DNA of 8,736 bases, taken from the NCBI GenBank assembly GCA_015494385.1, contig WGBJ01000132.1, forward strand, positions 1-8,736. Direction: 5' to 3'. The first letter of the stretch is position 1. Every line of letters begins with the position of its first letter. Below the pieces are notes generated by a model that searched no databases, was not told the origin of the DNA, and saw only the letters and a program-made list of their open reading frames with translations. The position numbers were made by a program, and so were the translations under genes. Positions 1 through 7,191 of the stretch are shown here, piece after piece. The DNA is from Marinosulfonomonas sp. GTDB taxonomy: Bacteria; Pseudomonadota; Alphaproteobacteria; Rhodobacterales; Rhodobacteraceae.

Positions 1-2
1 CA

Positions 3-185
3 TCAGTCTTTATCCTCAAATTGCGACGGCGTGATTTGCTCTCCCGTCATCTTTTCAAATTCTTCTACCGCCATGACCACAACCACCGGGCGGCCGTGTT
101 TTTCAATCACCAAGGGTTCCGAGCGAGCGAGGTCGATCATCCGGCCAAAGTTATACTTGGCGTCCCGTGCCGAAAGCGCTTTCAT
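3..185 (-). CDS. Type II toxin-antitoxin system antitoxin, Phd/YefM family
   Basis: A 60-residue protein beginning MKALSARDAKYNFG. Phd/YefM antitoxins bind DNA through the N-terminal half, repress their own operon, and neutralise a partner toxin (RelE/ParE or Doc type) through the C-terminal tail. Visible family features are the opening 'SARDAKYNFGRMIDLA' (compare 'ISASEARANFSELLD..' in relatives), the central 'PLVIEKHGRPVVVVMAVEEFEKM' stretch split as PLVIEKHGRP and VVVVMAVEEFEKM, and an acidic tail ending FEDKD. The ATG at 185 is preferred because GGGAGGA lies 6 nt upstream. The ATG at 191 directly abuts that site, and the longer reading frame to 272 has no such site. At 60 residues it is shorter than the usual 75-90, so the toxin-binding tail is short. 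The stop codon TGA (5-3) overlaps an ATG at 3-1, probably the toxin start outside the window. Family call is fairly sure; the partner is inferred. Confidence 0.82.
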   Translation of the reverse strand: MKALSARDAKYNFGRMIDLARSEPLVIEKHGRPVVVVMAVEEFEKMTGEQITPSQFEDKD

Positions 186-205
186 GAGCATTCCTCCCGA
201 CGCAA

Positions 206-235
206 AGTATTGGCCGAAATGGCCAGAATAATCAA
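206..235 (-). promoter_or_regulatory. Candidate promoter and operator of the antitoxin gene
   Basis: On the minus strand there is a TTGATT (-35-like, 230-235) and an AATACT (-10-like, 206-211) separated by 18 nt. Between and overlapping them lies the perfect inverted repeat TGGCCGAAATGGCCA (211-225). Phd/YefM antitoxins repress their own promoter by binding short palindromes near the -10 box, so the position is suitable. The implied leader would be only about 14 nt. Both hexamers match the consensus moderately; the call is tentative. Confidence 0.32.
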
Positions 236-272
236 TCGGAAATTGAACGCCTTGATCGCTGGAGCAGGGCAT

Positions 273-568
273 TGTTTCCGGAGTTTGGGAATAAGGAATT
301 GGAAAAGTTCGCCCCGAGACCCAACCAGCCAGAGCGCGGAAGTTCGAACTAAGAAAAATGGTCTCCCTTAATTTGCGTTGTTTTACAACAGCTTACAAAC
401 TGAACCAAAACCCCTTTAGGCAACAGCTTTGGAGAATATCGGGGGTCAGAGAACCATTTCCACTTAAACCGCCAGAAAGGCACTCAACAGCCCGTAGGCT
501 ATAACCTTTGAAAACAACAAGAAAATCTGGGATCGGCCACGAACAGAGAACGGGTTCTCGGGGGATAG
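273..568. other. Intergenic stretch between antitoxin and tRNA-Ser, no gene seen
   Basis: No convincing coding region on either strand. Reading frames here are short, lack ribosome-binding sites or are shadows of the antitoxin and the tRNA. It holds two small perfect inverted repeats, GTTGT-TTT-ACAAC (377-389) and GAGAA-CGGG-TTCTC (546-559). The second lies 10 nt past the tRNA 3' end and could help end its transcript, but no T-run follows it directly. Confidence 0.5.
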
Positions 569-658
569 TGGCGGACAGACAGGGATTCGAACCCTGGAGA
601 CGGTTTCCCGCCTACACACTTTCCAGGCGTGCGCCTTCGACCACTCGGCCACCTGTCC
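569..658 (-). tRNA. tRNA-Ser (anticodon GGA)
   Basis: A complete 90-nt serine tRNA on the minus strand. The 5' acceptor strand GGACAGG pairs with TCTGTCC (one G-U), followed by discriminator G and a chromosomally encoded CCA (571-569). The D-arm begins TGGCCGAGTGGTCGAAGGC. The anticodon loop CTGGAAA carries GGA, which reads UCC and UCU codons. A long variable arm, GGCGGGAAACCGTC-like, marks it as a class II (Ser) tRNA. The T-arm has the standard GGTTCGAATCC. Nothing is missing. Confidence 0.97.
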
Positions 659-667
659 GTTGCCGCT

Positions 668-695
668 GTTATAGCTTGAAGTTTTGCGAGCGCAA
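668..695 (-). promoter_or_regulatory. Candidate promoter of tRNA-Ser
   Basis: TTGCGC (690-695, -35-like) and TATAAC (668-673, -10-like) are 16 nt apart on the minus strand. The -10 box ends 9 nt before the tRNA 5' end, which would give a very short 5' leader. The spacing and the good -10 box support it; no mapping data. Confidence 0.5.
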
Positions 696-719
696 GAGCC
701 GAGTTTTTCTTTTTACATC

Positions 720-747
720 TTGAAAGAAGGATAGGTTACCCTACGTA
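720..747 (+). promoter_or_regulatory. Weak candidate promoter of the HdeD-like gene
   Basis: TTGAAA (720-725) and TACGTA (742-747) lie 16 nt apart, about 85 nt before the start codon at 832. The -35 box is good, the -10 box poor. A well-placed ribosome-binding site, AAGGAA, follows at about 820-825. Confidence 0.25.
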
Positions 748-831
748 AGCAGCAAGAAAAATGGCTCCCTTCCGTGAGCCACTCCGGTGCCGCAATAAAG
801 CGACAGGAGAATACATTCAAAGGAACGAAAA

Positions 832-1440
832 ATGGAACAGACAACCGATAATAAAGGGATTCAAGAGGGCTTTGTTGCTCTTGGTGCGTTAAAACCAAAA
901 TGGGGATGGGTGCTGCTAAGCGGGCTGGTGACCGTTCTGTTCGGCTTGCTGGCCTTCTGGATACCGCTGGGGGCAGTATATGCCATGACCCTGCTGTTCG
1001 GGGCCTATGCAATGGCTGACGGTGTTTTGTCGATCATTGCTGCGGTTCAGGGCCGAAACAATGACAATGGCCACTTCTGGCCTCTGGTTCTGCGCGGTGT
1101 GCTTGGCATGTTTGCCGGTGCAATCGTATTGATCTTGCCGGGGCTGTCCGCAGTTTCGCTGGTGATCTTCTCGTGGACCATGCTGGCCGTCTGGTCAATT
1201 GTAACAGGTGTACTGGAACTGGCCGCCGCGATCCGTTTGCGCAAAGAAATCGAAGGCGAATGGATGCTGGGCCTGTCCGGACTGATCAGTCTGGCACTGG
1301 GCGTCGCTATTCCGATTGTGCTGTGGAACAATCCTGCAGCCGGAATCGTGACAATGGGCTGGATGATCGGGTTTTATGCGCTGATGCACGGTGCGCTGGA
1401 AATCTCGCTGGCGCTGGCCTTGCGTAAAATGACTAAATAA
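832..1440 (+). CDS. HdeD family membrane protein (DUF308)
   Basis: A 202-residue inner-membrane protein of the HdeD/DUF308 family. Escherichia coli HdeD is linked to acid resistance at high cell density; the molecular role of the family is not settled. After a short hydrophilic N-terminus (about residues 1-22) there are six predicted helices, roughly 25-45, 47-72, 85-103, 107-134, 144-164 and 169-197. They form three similar pairs, with repeated 'GLVTVLFGLLAF', 'LGMFAGAIVLILPG' and 'GLISLALGVAI' segments typical of the family. Length is normal (about 190-210). The start is supported by AAGGAA 6 nt upstream of ATG. It stands alone, facing the operon on its right, with a strong terminator between. 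Acid-stress function is an extrapolation from E. coli and is not shown here. Confidence 0.85.
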   Translation: MEQTTDNKGIQEGFVALGALKPKWGWVLLSGLVTVLFGLLAFWIPLGAVYAMTLLFGAYAMADGVLSIIAAVQGRNNDNGHFWPLVLRGVLGMFAGAIVLILPGLSAVSLVIFSWTMLAVWSIVTGVLELAAAIRLRKEIEGEWMLGLSGLISLALGVAIPIVLWNNPAAGIVTMGWMIGFYALMHGALEISLALALRKMTK

Positions 1441-1452
1441 GCCTGAAACAAA

Positions 1453-1484
1453 AAGGGGCGCCAGACAGACTGGCGCCCCTTTCC
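1453..1484. terminator. Bidirectional rho-independent terminator
   Basis: A perfect 10-bp GC-rich stem, GGGGCGCCAG / CTGGCGCCCC (1455-1464 and 1470-1479), closes a 5-nt loop ACAGA. TTT and more T-rich sequence follow on the plus strand and an A-run precedes it, so the minus strand also reads stem then TTTTTGTTT. It sits between the convergent HdeD-like gene and the last gene of the leftward operon and can serve both. Confidence 0.92.
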
Positions 1485-1499
1485 TTTGTCCAACCGGTA

Positions 1500-2075
1500 T
1501 CAATCTTCCAGATCATTGCTGTTTTCAACAATCTTTTGCAGCACCTGATCGCCGTCTTCGCCTTCAATCCGCCCCAACAGATCGCGGCGCATATGATAGG
1601 TCAGAACGGCAACGCTTTGCATAATCTGCGCCTGTTCCTGATCACTGATCGACTGATCCTCGGTTGCGGAATCCAGACGGCGCAACACATCGTTGAATTG
1701 CCCGATCACATCCGCGCTGCCGATCATCGCCAGTTTGTGGTTCAGCACCCGCAGTTCGGCAACCCCGTCGGGATCCAGCCGCCCTTTTTCAACAATTTCC
1801 CCGATATGGTCGATCAACGCCATATAGGTTGTGCTTTTCTGGTCCAACAGCAGCACTTGCCCTTCTTTGCGCAATTCCAGTTCGGTTTGCTGGTTCAGCA
1901 ACAGGGCTGTAATCAGGATCGTTGCAATCGCCCCCAGAAATACCAAAAGCAGTTCCTGACTGAAGGGAAAACTGTCGCCAACCCCGTATAACAGACGGAA
2001 CGCAAAATACCCCGCCACCATTGAAACGATATAAAGGGACAACAAAACCAGTTTGTTTTCGGTCAGCTTTTTCAT
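1500..2075 (-). CDS. Unrecognised protein with two N-terminal membrane helices
   Basis: A 191-residue protein that I do not recognise. Two hydrophobic helices lie near the N-terminus (about 8-31 and 41-60), joined by a short loop containing FPFSQ. A hydrophilic, probably helical, largely acidic domain of about 130 residues follows and ends EDGDQVLQKIVENSNDLED. The layout suggests a membrane-anchored cytoplasmic domain; no catalytic motif is visible. The ATG at 2075 (MKKLTENK) is chosen because CGGAG lies about 5 nt upstream. The frame remains open to 2138, but the extra 21 residues look non-coding. It is the last gene of the leftward cluster, 65 nt after the mechanosensitive-channel gene, and ends at the shared terminator. 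A role with the channel is possible from position only. Confidence 0.8.
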   Translation of the reverse strand: MKKLTENKLVLLSLYIVSMVAGYFAFRLLYGVGDSFPFSQELLLVFLGAIATILITALLLNQQTELELRKEGQVLLLDQKSTTYMALIDHIGEIVEKGRLDPDGVAELRVLNHKLAMIGSADVIGQFNDVLRRLDSATEDQSISDQEQAQIMQSVAVLTYHMRRDLLGRIEGEDGDQVLQKIVENSNDLED

Positions 2076-2113
2076 GAGAACTCCGAGAGGGAAGAATGGA
2101 ACAAAATACGCGT

Positions 2114-2127
2114 GGGCAGAATTGCCC
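2114..2127 (-). terminator. Weak hairpin between channel gene and the last gene
   Basis: GGGCA and TGCCC form a 5-bp stem around a 4-nt loop just after the channel stop codon. On the minus strand it is followed by ACGCGTATTTTG, not a clean T-run. It might act as a partial terminator or RNA-end stabiliser that lowers expression of the last gene. Confidence 0.25.
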
Positions 2128-2140
2128 GGGTGTGCCAAGG

Positions 2141-4504
2141 CTACTCTTCCTTTGGCTCAGGACGCAAGGCCTCGGGGTTGCGCAGCCAGATATCACGCTG
2201 GGCAAAGGGTATCTCGATCCCCTCTTCGGTGAAGCGGCGGGCGATTTCGTGGTTGATGTCGGATTTCACGCTAAGTTTCCAGTTGATGTCGCGCAGGATG
2301 GCGCGGATCTCGAAATCCAGTGAATCCGCCCCGAACCCCTGAAAGATGATCGAGGGTTTCGGGTTGGCCAGCACCATCGGGTGCGCCTCGGCGATTTCGC
2401 GCAGCAGGCCTTCGACCATTTTAGTATCGGTGCCATAGGCCACCCCGACCGGCACGATCAAACGCCCGACCGAATTGCCGCGGGTCCAGTTGGTCACCAC
2501 GCCCGACACAAGGTCCGAGTTGGGCACAATCACATCCGTGCGGTCAAAGGTTTCGATCCGGGTCGAGCGCACGGATATATCGCGCACATAGCCCATCTGG
2601 CCGCCGACCTCGATCCAGTCGCCTTCGGAAATGGGGCGCTCGATCAGCAGGATGATGCCGGAGACAAAGTTGGACACGATGTTTTGCAAGCCAAAACCGA
2701 TCCCGACCGACAGCGCACCGGCAACAATGGCCAGCGACGACAGATCAATCCCCGCCGCCGTAATCGCCACCACGGCGGACAGGAATATCCCGATATAGCC
2801 AACACCCGACACGATCGCATTGCGCCCGCCCACGTCCAGTTTGGTTTTGGGCAGAACCGTGGTGCGCAGGGTGCCCTGTATCAGGCGGGTAACCATATAG
2901 CCGATCACGAAAATGATGGCGAAGGTCAGGAAATCGGATGGCGATATCCGCGTGCCACCAATGCTGAACCCTTCCTGAAACCGCGTCCAAAGTTCGGTCA
3001 GATCCGTGACCCGTGCGCCCCAGATCAGGGCGAACAGCGGGGTCGAGGCCAGCACCACGATAAAGCCCAGCAACACAGGGATCAGCGCCTCGCGGGCGCG
3101 TTCCTCGCTGCCGATGATCAATCCGTATATTTCCAGGATCATACGTTGCAGGATCAGCAATAGCGCAAGCAGGCCAAGGGACATAACCGTCGGAAAGACA
3201 ATCGACTGTCCCGCCTTGGAATACCCAATCGCGGCCAGCACCGGACCGATAACCGCCAGCGCCAGAATGACCCGGCTTAAATAATAGATGATCCGGTTTT
3301 TATAGCTGCGTTCTTCGCCTTCGACTTTTTCGTTCTTCACATGCATGCGCAGCAAATTGGCGATGCGCAACAGCGCGTAGCCGGAAAGAACCAGCAGCGG
3401 GAACACCACCACGGTTTGTGCCTCGGTGCTCCAGTTGTCGAACCGGGCAAAGGCCTGCACCATATTGTGCAATCCCACCAACAGCCCCAACGTGGCGCTA
3501 TAGAAACGCCCCTTGCGCCGCTGTGCCGTTGTCAGGTTCAAAGGCGGGCTGATGTATTCGCTTTTGGGGAAAATACGCCCGCCCAGCCAGCGGGCCAACA
3601 GGAAAAACACCCCCAGAACCACAAATGACGACAGGGCCACGTCACTGCGCACACCGACCATCTGGGTGGCATACAGGGCCTCGACCAAGGCCAGCAGGCC
3701 GATCAAAGGCAAGATCACTTGCGCTATCGACAGGAAAAACGCCATGCTCCAGCGGGCCGGTGTGCGTTCCTTTGCCTGCACCGAAAAGGTCAGTTTTTCC
3801 ATCCAGTGCCGACCGCGCCCCAGCAACAGCAATGCCACCGCCAGTAAAAACACAATCTGCGGCAGCTTTGCCTTGAACTGCACCTGTTGGGCCGGACTGG
3901 ACCAGGCATCTGTCAGCTCTTTGCGAATGGCCTTTAGCGATGATTGCAACGCGGAAATACCCTTGCTCCAGTAAACCGGATTAAGGGGGGAAACGCCCAG
4001 TTCAAGCAACGCATCGGCCTGACGGGCGCGGATAATCTGGTCGATGCCGCGGATCAGGCCGTCTGCCTGGCTATAGGCCACCTCGGCCGATTTTACCGGG
4101 GCCTGCAACTGGGCCAGTCGCTGTTCCAGCTCTTTGCGCTGAAGCGCGATTTCGGGGGCCTCTTCGCCGTCTTCCGGTTTCGGACCCAGGGCGGCAATCT
4201 GTGCCTGCAACGTCTCGATCGCACTTTTGTTTGTGTTTTGGGCGGCCTGGAATTTGTCCCGCCATTCCACAAGCTGACCGCGCAATTCCTCAAGGGCCGC
4301 GGTCGAGGCCCGACCGGCATTGATCGCCTCTTCCGCGCGTTTCGCCGTCTGCTCCCAGGCCGACAGGGTGCCGGTCACGGTTTTCTGATAGCTGCCCGAT
4401 CCTGACTGGCCGGTGTTTGCCCCCTCGCCCGCATCCTCGGCCATGCCTTGCACGGCAAACCCCAGCAGGGCGCAAATCGTCAGAATTCGAAACAGGATAC
4501 GCAT
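2141..4504 (-). CDS. Mechanosensitive ion channel, DUF3772-MscS type
   Basis: A 787-residue inner-membrane channel of the large MscS superfamily, of the type that opens under membrane tension and releases solutes on osmotic downshock. Order of parts: signal peptide (about 1-22, MRILFRILTICALLGFAVQGMA); an Ala/Glu/Gln-rich coiled-coil periplasmic region (about 38-160); a DUF3772-like segment (about 125-185, with VSPLNPVYWSKG); about ten membrane helices between 213 and 585; then the pore helix and beta domain of MscS (about 588-690), with the Gly/Ala-rich pore stretch ALSVGIGFGLQNIVSNFVSG, followed by ISEGDWIEVGG and the TRIETFDRTDVIVPNSDL block. A C-terminal alpha/beta domain with IEIPFAQRDIWL completes the MscS fold. 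The frame extends upstream to 4630, but the ATG at 4504 gives a signal peptide and overlaps the cysK stop as TGATG. No strong ribosome-binding site precedes it, so translation probably depends on cysK. Confidence 0.9.
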   Translation of the reverse strand: MRILFRILTICALLGFAVQGMAEDAGEGANTGQSGSGSYQKTVTGTLSAWEQTAKRAEEAINAGRASTAALEELRGQLVEWRDKFQAAQNTNKSAIETLQAQIAALGPKPEDGEEAPEIALQRKELEQRLAQLQAPVKSAEVAYSQADGLIRGIDQIIRARQADALLELGVSPLNPVYWSKGISALQSSLKAIRKELTDAWSSPAQQVQFKAKLPQIVFLLAVALLLLGRGRHWMEKLTFSVQAKERTPARWSMAFFLSIAQVILPLIGLLALVEALYATQMVGVRSDVALSSFVVLGVFFLLARWLGGRIFPKSEYISPPLNLTTAQRRKGRFYSATLGLLVGLHNMVQAFARFDNWSTEAQTVVVFPLLVLSGYALLRIANLLRMHVKNEKVEGEERSYKNRIIYYLSRVILALAVIGPVLAAIGYSKAGQSIVFPTVMSLGLLALLLILQRMILEIYGLIIGSEERAREALIPVLLGFIVVLASTPLFALIWGARVTDLTELWTRFQEGFSIGGTRISPSDFLTFAIIFVIGYMVTRLIQGTLRTTVLPKTKLDVGGRNAIVSGVGYIGIFLSAVVAITAAGIDLSSLAIVAGALSVGIGFGLQNIVSNFVSGIILLIERPISEGDWIEVGGQMGYVRDISVRSTRIETFDRTDVIVPNSDLVSGVVTNWTRGNSVGRLIVPVGVAYGTDTKMVEGLLREIAEAHPMVLANPKPSIIFQGFGADSLDFEIRAILRDINWKLSVKSDINHEIARRFTEEGIEIPFAQRDIWLRNPEALRPEPKEE

Positions 4505-5541
4505 CAGTCTTGAAACACCTTTGGTAAATCGCGCGGCGCTCGGTCCAGCCATTCGGGGACCGGCAAATCCTTTTCGCGCAGAAATTCGGGATTGAACAGT
4601 TTGGATTGATAGCGCGTGCCGTAATCGCACAGCATGGTGACAATGGTATGCCCCGGCCCCATTTCCCGCGCCATACGAATGGCACCGGCGATGTTGATAC
4701 CACTAGAGCCACCCAGCACCAGCCCTTCGTTTTGCACCAGATCAAAGATGATCGGCAGGGCCTCGGTATCGGGGATGCGATAGGCCATGTCGACCGTCAG
4801 CCCCTCAAGGTTTTTGGTGATCCTGATCTGCCCGATTCCTTCGGCAATCGAGCCACCCTCGCTGGCCAATTCACCCGTGGTGTAATAGCTGAACAGCGCT
4901 GCCCCTTCGGGATCGGCCAGACCGATTTTCACGTCTTTGGAGCGCTCGCGCAGCCCTTCAGCCACACCGGCCAAGGTGCCGCCAGAGCCGACAGCGCAGA
5001 TAAAGCCATCCACCTTGCCGTCCGTCTGCTGCCAGATCTCCGGCGCGGTGGTTTCCACATGGGATTGCCGGTTGGCCACATTGTCAAACTGGTTGGCCCA
5101 GATCGCGCCATTGGGTTCGGATTGCGCCAGCTTTTCCGCCAAGCGACTGGAATAACGGACAAAATTATTCGGATTGTGATAGGGGGCGGCGGGCACGGGC
5201 ACCAGCTCGGCCCCCGCCAGTCGCAGCATTTCCATCTTTTCGCGGCTTTGGGTTTCAGGGATCACAATCACCGTTTTAAACCCCATCGAGGCCCCGATCA
5301 GCGCCAGCCCGATACCGGTATTTCCCGCCGTGCCCTCGACAATCGTGCCGCCGGGCAACAGATCACCGCGCGCAATGGCGTCCTTGATGATATACAGCGC
5401 CGCGCGGTCCTTGACCGATTGGCCGGGATTCATGAATTCGGCCTTACCCAGAATTTCACAACCCGTGGCCTCGCTGGCCGCATTCAGGCGGATCAACGGG
5501 GTGTTGCCGATGGATTGTTCCAGATTTTCGCAAATGTCCAA
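4504..5541 (-). CDS. cysK: Cysteine synthase (O-acetylserine sulfhydrylase)
   Basis: PLP enzyme that makes cysteine from O-acetylserine and sulfide in the cytoplasm. With a TTG start at 5541 it has 345 residues. Visible motifs: IGNTPLIRL (11-19); PLP lysine K44 in NPGQSVKDRAA; the substrate loop EGTAGNTG (69-76, the common form being TSGNTG); VIVIPETQS (91-99); the phosphate-binding GSGGTLAG (185-192); EGIGQ (234-238); and GGSSGIN (277-283), whose Ser should contact the pyridine nitrogen. Length fits the family. Start choice is uncertain. TTG at 5541 has AAGGTG about 6 nt upstream and gives the usual 10 residues before IGNTPL; GTG at 5550 is possible; TTG at 5598 would overlap the trgB stop by 4 nt (TTGA). 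No ATG exists before residue 37. It follows trgB and its stop overlaps the channel gene start. In Rhodobacter sphaeroides cysK also lies by trgAB. Confidence 0.93.
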   Translation of the reverse strand: MDICENLEQSIGNTPLIRLNAASEATGCEILGKAEFMNPGQSVKDRAALYIIKDAIARGDLLPGGTIVEGTAGNTGIGLALIGASMGFKTVIVIPETQSREKMEMLRLAGAELVPVPAAPYHNPNNFVRYSSRLAEKLAQSEPNGAIWANQFDNVANRQSHVETTAPEIWQQTDGKVDGFICAVGSGGTLAGVAEGLRERSKDVKIGLADPEGAALFSYYTTGELASEGGSIAEGIGQIRITKNLEGLTVDMAYRIPDTEALPIIFDLVQNEGLVLGGSSGINIAGAIRMAREMGPGHTIVTMLCDYGTRYQSKLFNPEFLREKDLPVPEWLDRAPRDLPKVFQD

Positions 5542-5594
5542 AGCGTGCACCTTTTTGTGACCTATACTATGTCTATGCAGGCAGCGGGGGGTAT

Positions 5595-6722
5595 TCAAGC
5601 GCCACTGCGCAGCCGATCACGGTTTCTTGCAAGCCAGTTGGCGGCAAATACCAGCGGCAGGATGTTGGCTTCGCCGGAATCCACGAATTGCATTAACTGT
5701 TCATAGCTCAGGATATGGCTGTGAATATCCTCGTTTTCCTCAACCTCGCCCCTGTTGGTGCCACCCTGCCCCGCCAGATCGCAAATCCCCAGATAGATGT
5801 GGTAATATTCGCTGGAGGCGCCGGGGGACGGATAGGTTTGGGCGATCGGGATCAACTGGTTTAACGCAAGCCCCGCCTCCTCGACCGTTTCGCGGCGGGC
5901 GGCCTGTTCGGGGGTTTCTCCCAGATCTATGTGCCCTGCGACAGGTTCCAGCACCCACGGGTATTTTGCACCACGGGCAAAGGGGCCAAGTCGGAATTGC
6001 TCAACCAGCAACACGCAGTCCAGAACAGGGTCATAGGGCAACACGATGGCCACATCGAAACCAATGAAACTGGCCCGATCCAGAACATCGCTCATCTCGC
6101 CGCTGAACTGTCGGAACCGGATATCGAATTCCCGCATGGCATAGAAATTACTATAAGCCATGCGGCTGCCTTCGACCGATACATCGTCACGACAGTGCGG
6201 GGAAAAAATGGCAGGTTTGCGTGTATCCGCCTGCCCGCGCAGACAGGATGCGGCACGTCGGCGGATGGCGGGGAACCGGCGGGCCAGCTCGCCCGCTGTG
6301 ATCTGGCCGAAATATTCCATCGCCTCTTGGGCGGCCAGAACCGTCAGATCCCCCCATTCCGCCTGCCATTGCTGCAAATCCCACGGTGCGCCTCGCGGCA
6401 ACGAACCTGTCGGAAAATAGACCTGTGCCATGTCAGGGCCGGTATCGGTGTTGACCTGCAATATGCGCAAATCATAATCAAACCCGCCCTCATAAAAATC
6501 CAGCCGCGCGCGATCATCCGCCGTCAGACCCGATAGCAACAGCCCGACAGCAAGCGCCCCTTTTCGGGGTTCAATAAACGGATATGCAGCCCCCTGAACC
6601 CAATAGACCGCATGGTCGGCCAGTCTTGCATCCACAATCTGCCCCGGTTCCAGATTACGCCCAAGCACCGTTTCCAGCAAAGGGATATGCGCCAAGGTGC
6701 CGTAAAGGAACAGTTTTTCCAT
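5595..6722 (-). CDS. trgB: TrgB-like protein: gamma-glutamylcyclotransferase-like domain fused to NUDIX hydrolase
   Basis: A 375-residue two-domain protein. The N-terminal domain (about 1-125) is of the GGCT/AIG2 type: it opens MEKLFLYGTLAHIPL with the YGTL substrate loop (7-10) and has LDFYEGGFD, where E78 is the likely catalytic acid. The C-terminal domain (about 185-370) is a NUDIX hydrolase of the ADP-ribose pyrophosphatase (YffH/AdpP) kind. Its Nudix box runs from G263 to L285 with E269, R277, E278, E281, E282 and G284 in place; a Thr (T279) occupies one usually hydrophobic site. Preceding EPVAGHIDLGE and following QTYPSPGASSEYYHIYL fit this subfamily. A linker of about 60 residues joins them. 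The ATG is only 3 nt after the trgA stop and has no clear ribosome-binding site, so it is probably coupled to trgA. In R. sphaeroides trgAB contribute to high-level tellurite resistance; the substrates of the two domains here are inferred. Confidence 0.88.
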   Translation of the reverse strand: MEKLFLYGTLAHIPLLETVLGRNLEPGQIVDARLADHAVYWVQGAAYPFIEPRKGALAVGLLLSGLTADDRARLDFYEGGFDYDLRILQVNTDTGPDMAQVYFPTGSLPRGAPWDLQQWQAEWGDLTVLAAQEAMEYFGQITAGELARRFPAIRRRAASCLRGQADTRKPAIFSPHCRDDVSVEGSRMAYSNFYAMREFDIRFRQFSGEMSDVLDRASFIGFDVAIVLPYDPVLDCVLLVEQFRLGPFARGAKYPWVLEPVAGHIDLGETPEQAARRETVEEAGLALNQLIPIAQTYPSPGASSEYYHIYLGICDLAGQGGTNRGEVEENEDIHSHILSYEQLMQFVDSGEANILPLVFAANWLARNRDRLRSGA

Positions 6723-6725
6723 ATT

Positions 6726-7166
6726 TTACGGCCAGCGTTTGGCAACCGCACCGCAAAAGATACCGCCAACAGCACCAAAGACAAGCGCGGTGATGATAAT
6801 TGCGGGTGTGGCGATCATAACCCCGTATTCCATCATAATCTGGAAAATATTGACCACCGCTTCGACCGGCCCGTCATAGCGCATACGCATAGATTGCTTG
6901 ATCATCTCGACCAGCGCGTAAAAGAACAACCCCCAGAAAATCAGCGCCACCGCTGTGGTGATCCCGGCCCCCAGCGGGCCACTCGGGCTTCTTGTCACGG
7001 CAGGCTTCATCATAACCCATCCAAGGACCGCCCCGAGGATTGCATTATAAATCGAAAACGCGCCCGGGTTGGTGCCTTCGGGCATCAGGGGGATGATCAT
7101 TTCGGAAATCACCCATCCCATTGCCGCAAATACAACTAATCCGGCCAAACGTATTGCTGAGGGCAT
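6726..7166 (-). CDS. trgA: TrgA family membrane protein (tellurite resistance)
   Basis: A 146-residue, very hydrophobic inner-membrane protein. Four helices are likely, about 5-27, 36-53, 64-90 and 116-142, with a short basic C-terminus AKRWP. Sequence character, size and the position immediately upstream of trgB and cysK match the trgA gene of Rhodobacter-type bacteria, which with trgB raises tellurite resistance. Its biochemical role is not known, and no transport or catalytic signature is visible. The ATG at 7166 has GGAG 9 nt upstream. It lies 42 nt after the aminotransferase gene, with a small hairpin in the gap. Confidence 0.85.
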   Translation of the reverse strand: MPSAIRLAGLVVFAAMGWVISEMIIPLMPEGTNPGAFSIYNAILGAVLGWVMMKPAVTRSPSGPLGAGITTAVALIFWGLFFYALVEMIKQSMRMRYDGPVEAVVNIFQIMMEYGVMIATPAIIITALVFGAVGGIFCGAVAKRWP

Positions 7167-7191
7167 ATCTTGCTACTCCGTAAAACTGTTT

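Noticed and set aside
340..360. Possible attachment-site copy of the tRNA T-loop (GTTCGAAC)
   Set aside because: Only the 8-base palindrome matches; flanking bases of the tRNA 3' end are not repeated.
21..371. 116-residue plus-strand frame over the antitoxin
   Set aside because: Lies opposite the antitoxin, has no ribosome-binding site and an Arg/His-rich composition typical of an antisense shadow.
464..652. 62-residue minus-strand frame reading [16 protein letters not shown]...
   Set aside because: It is the tRNA-Ser gene read as protein, a familiar false gene call.
2381..3163. 260-residue plus-strand frame opposite the channel gene
   Set aside because: Antisense shadow, very rich in His, Arg, Asp and Gln, without a plausible start signal.
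4505..4630. 42-residue N-terminal extension of the channel protein
   Set aside because: It would overlap cysK by 126 nt and place a basic, unstructured stretch before an evident signal peptide; the ATG at 4504 fits better.
4606..5706. 366-residue plus-strand frame opposite cysK
   Set aside because: Long only because GC-rich coding DNA lacks stops on the other strand; its His/Gln/Arg-rich translation resembles no protein, whereas the minus strand is clearly cysteine synthase.
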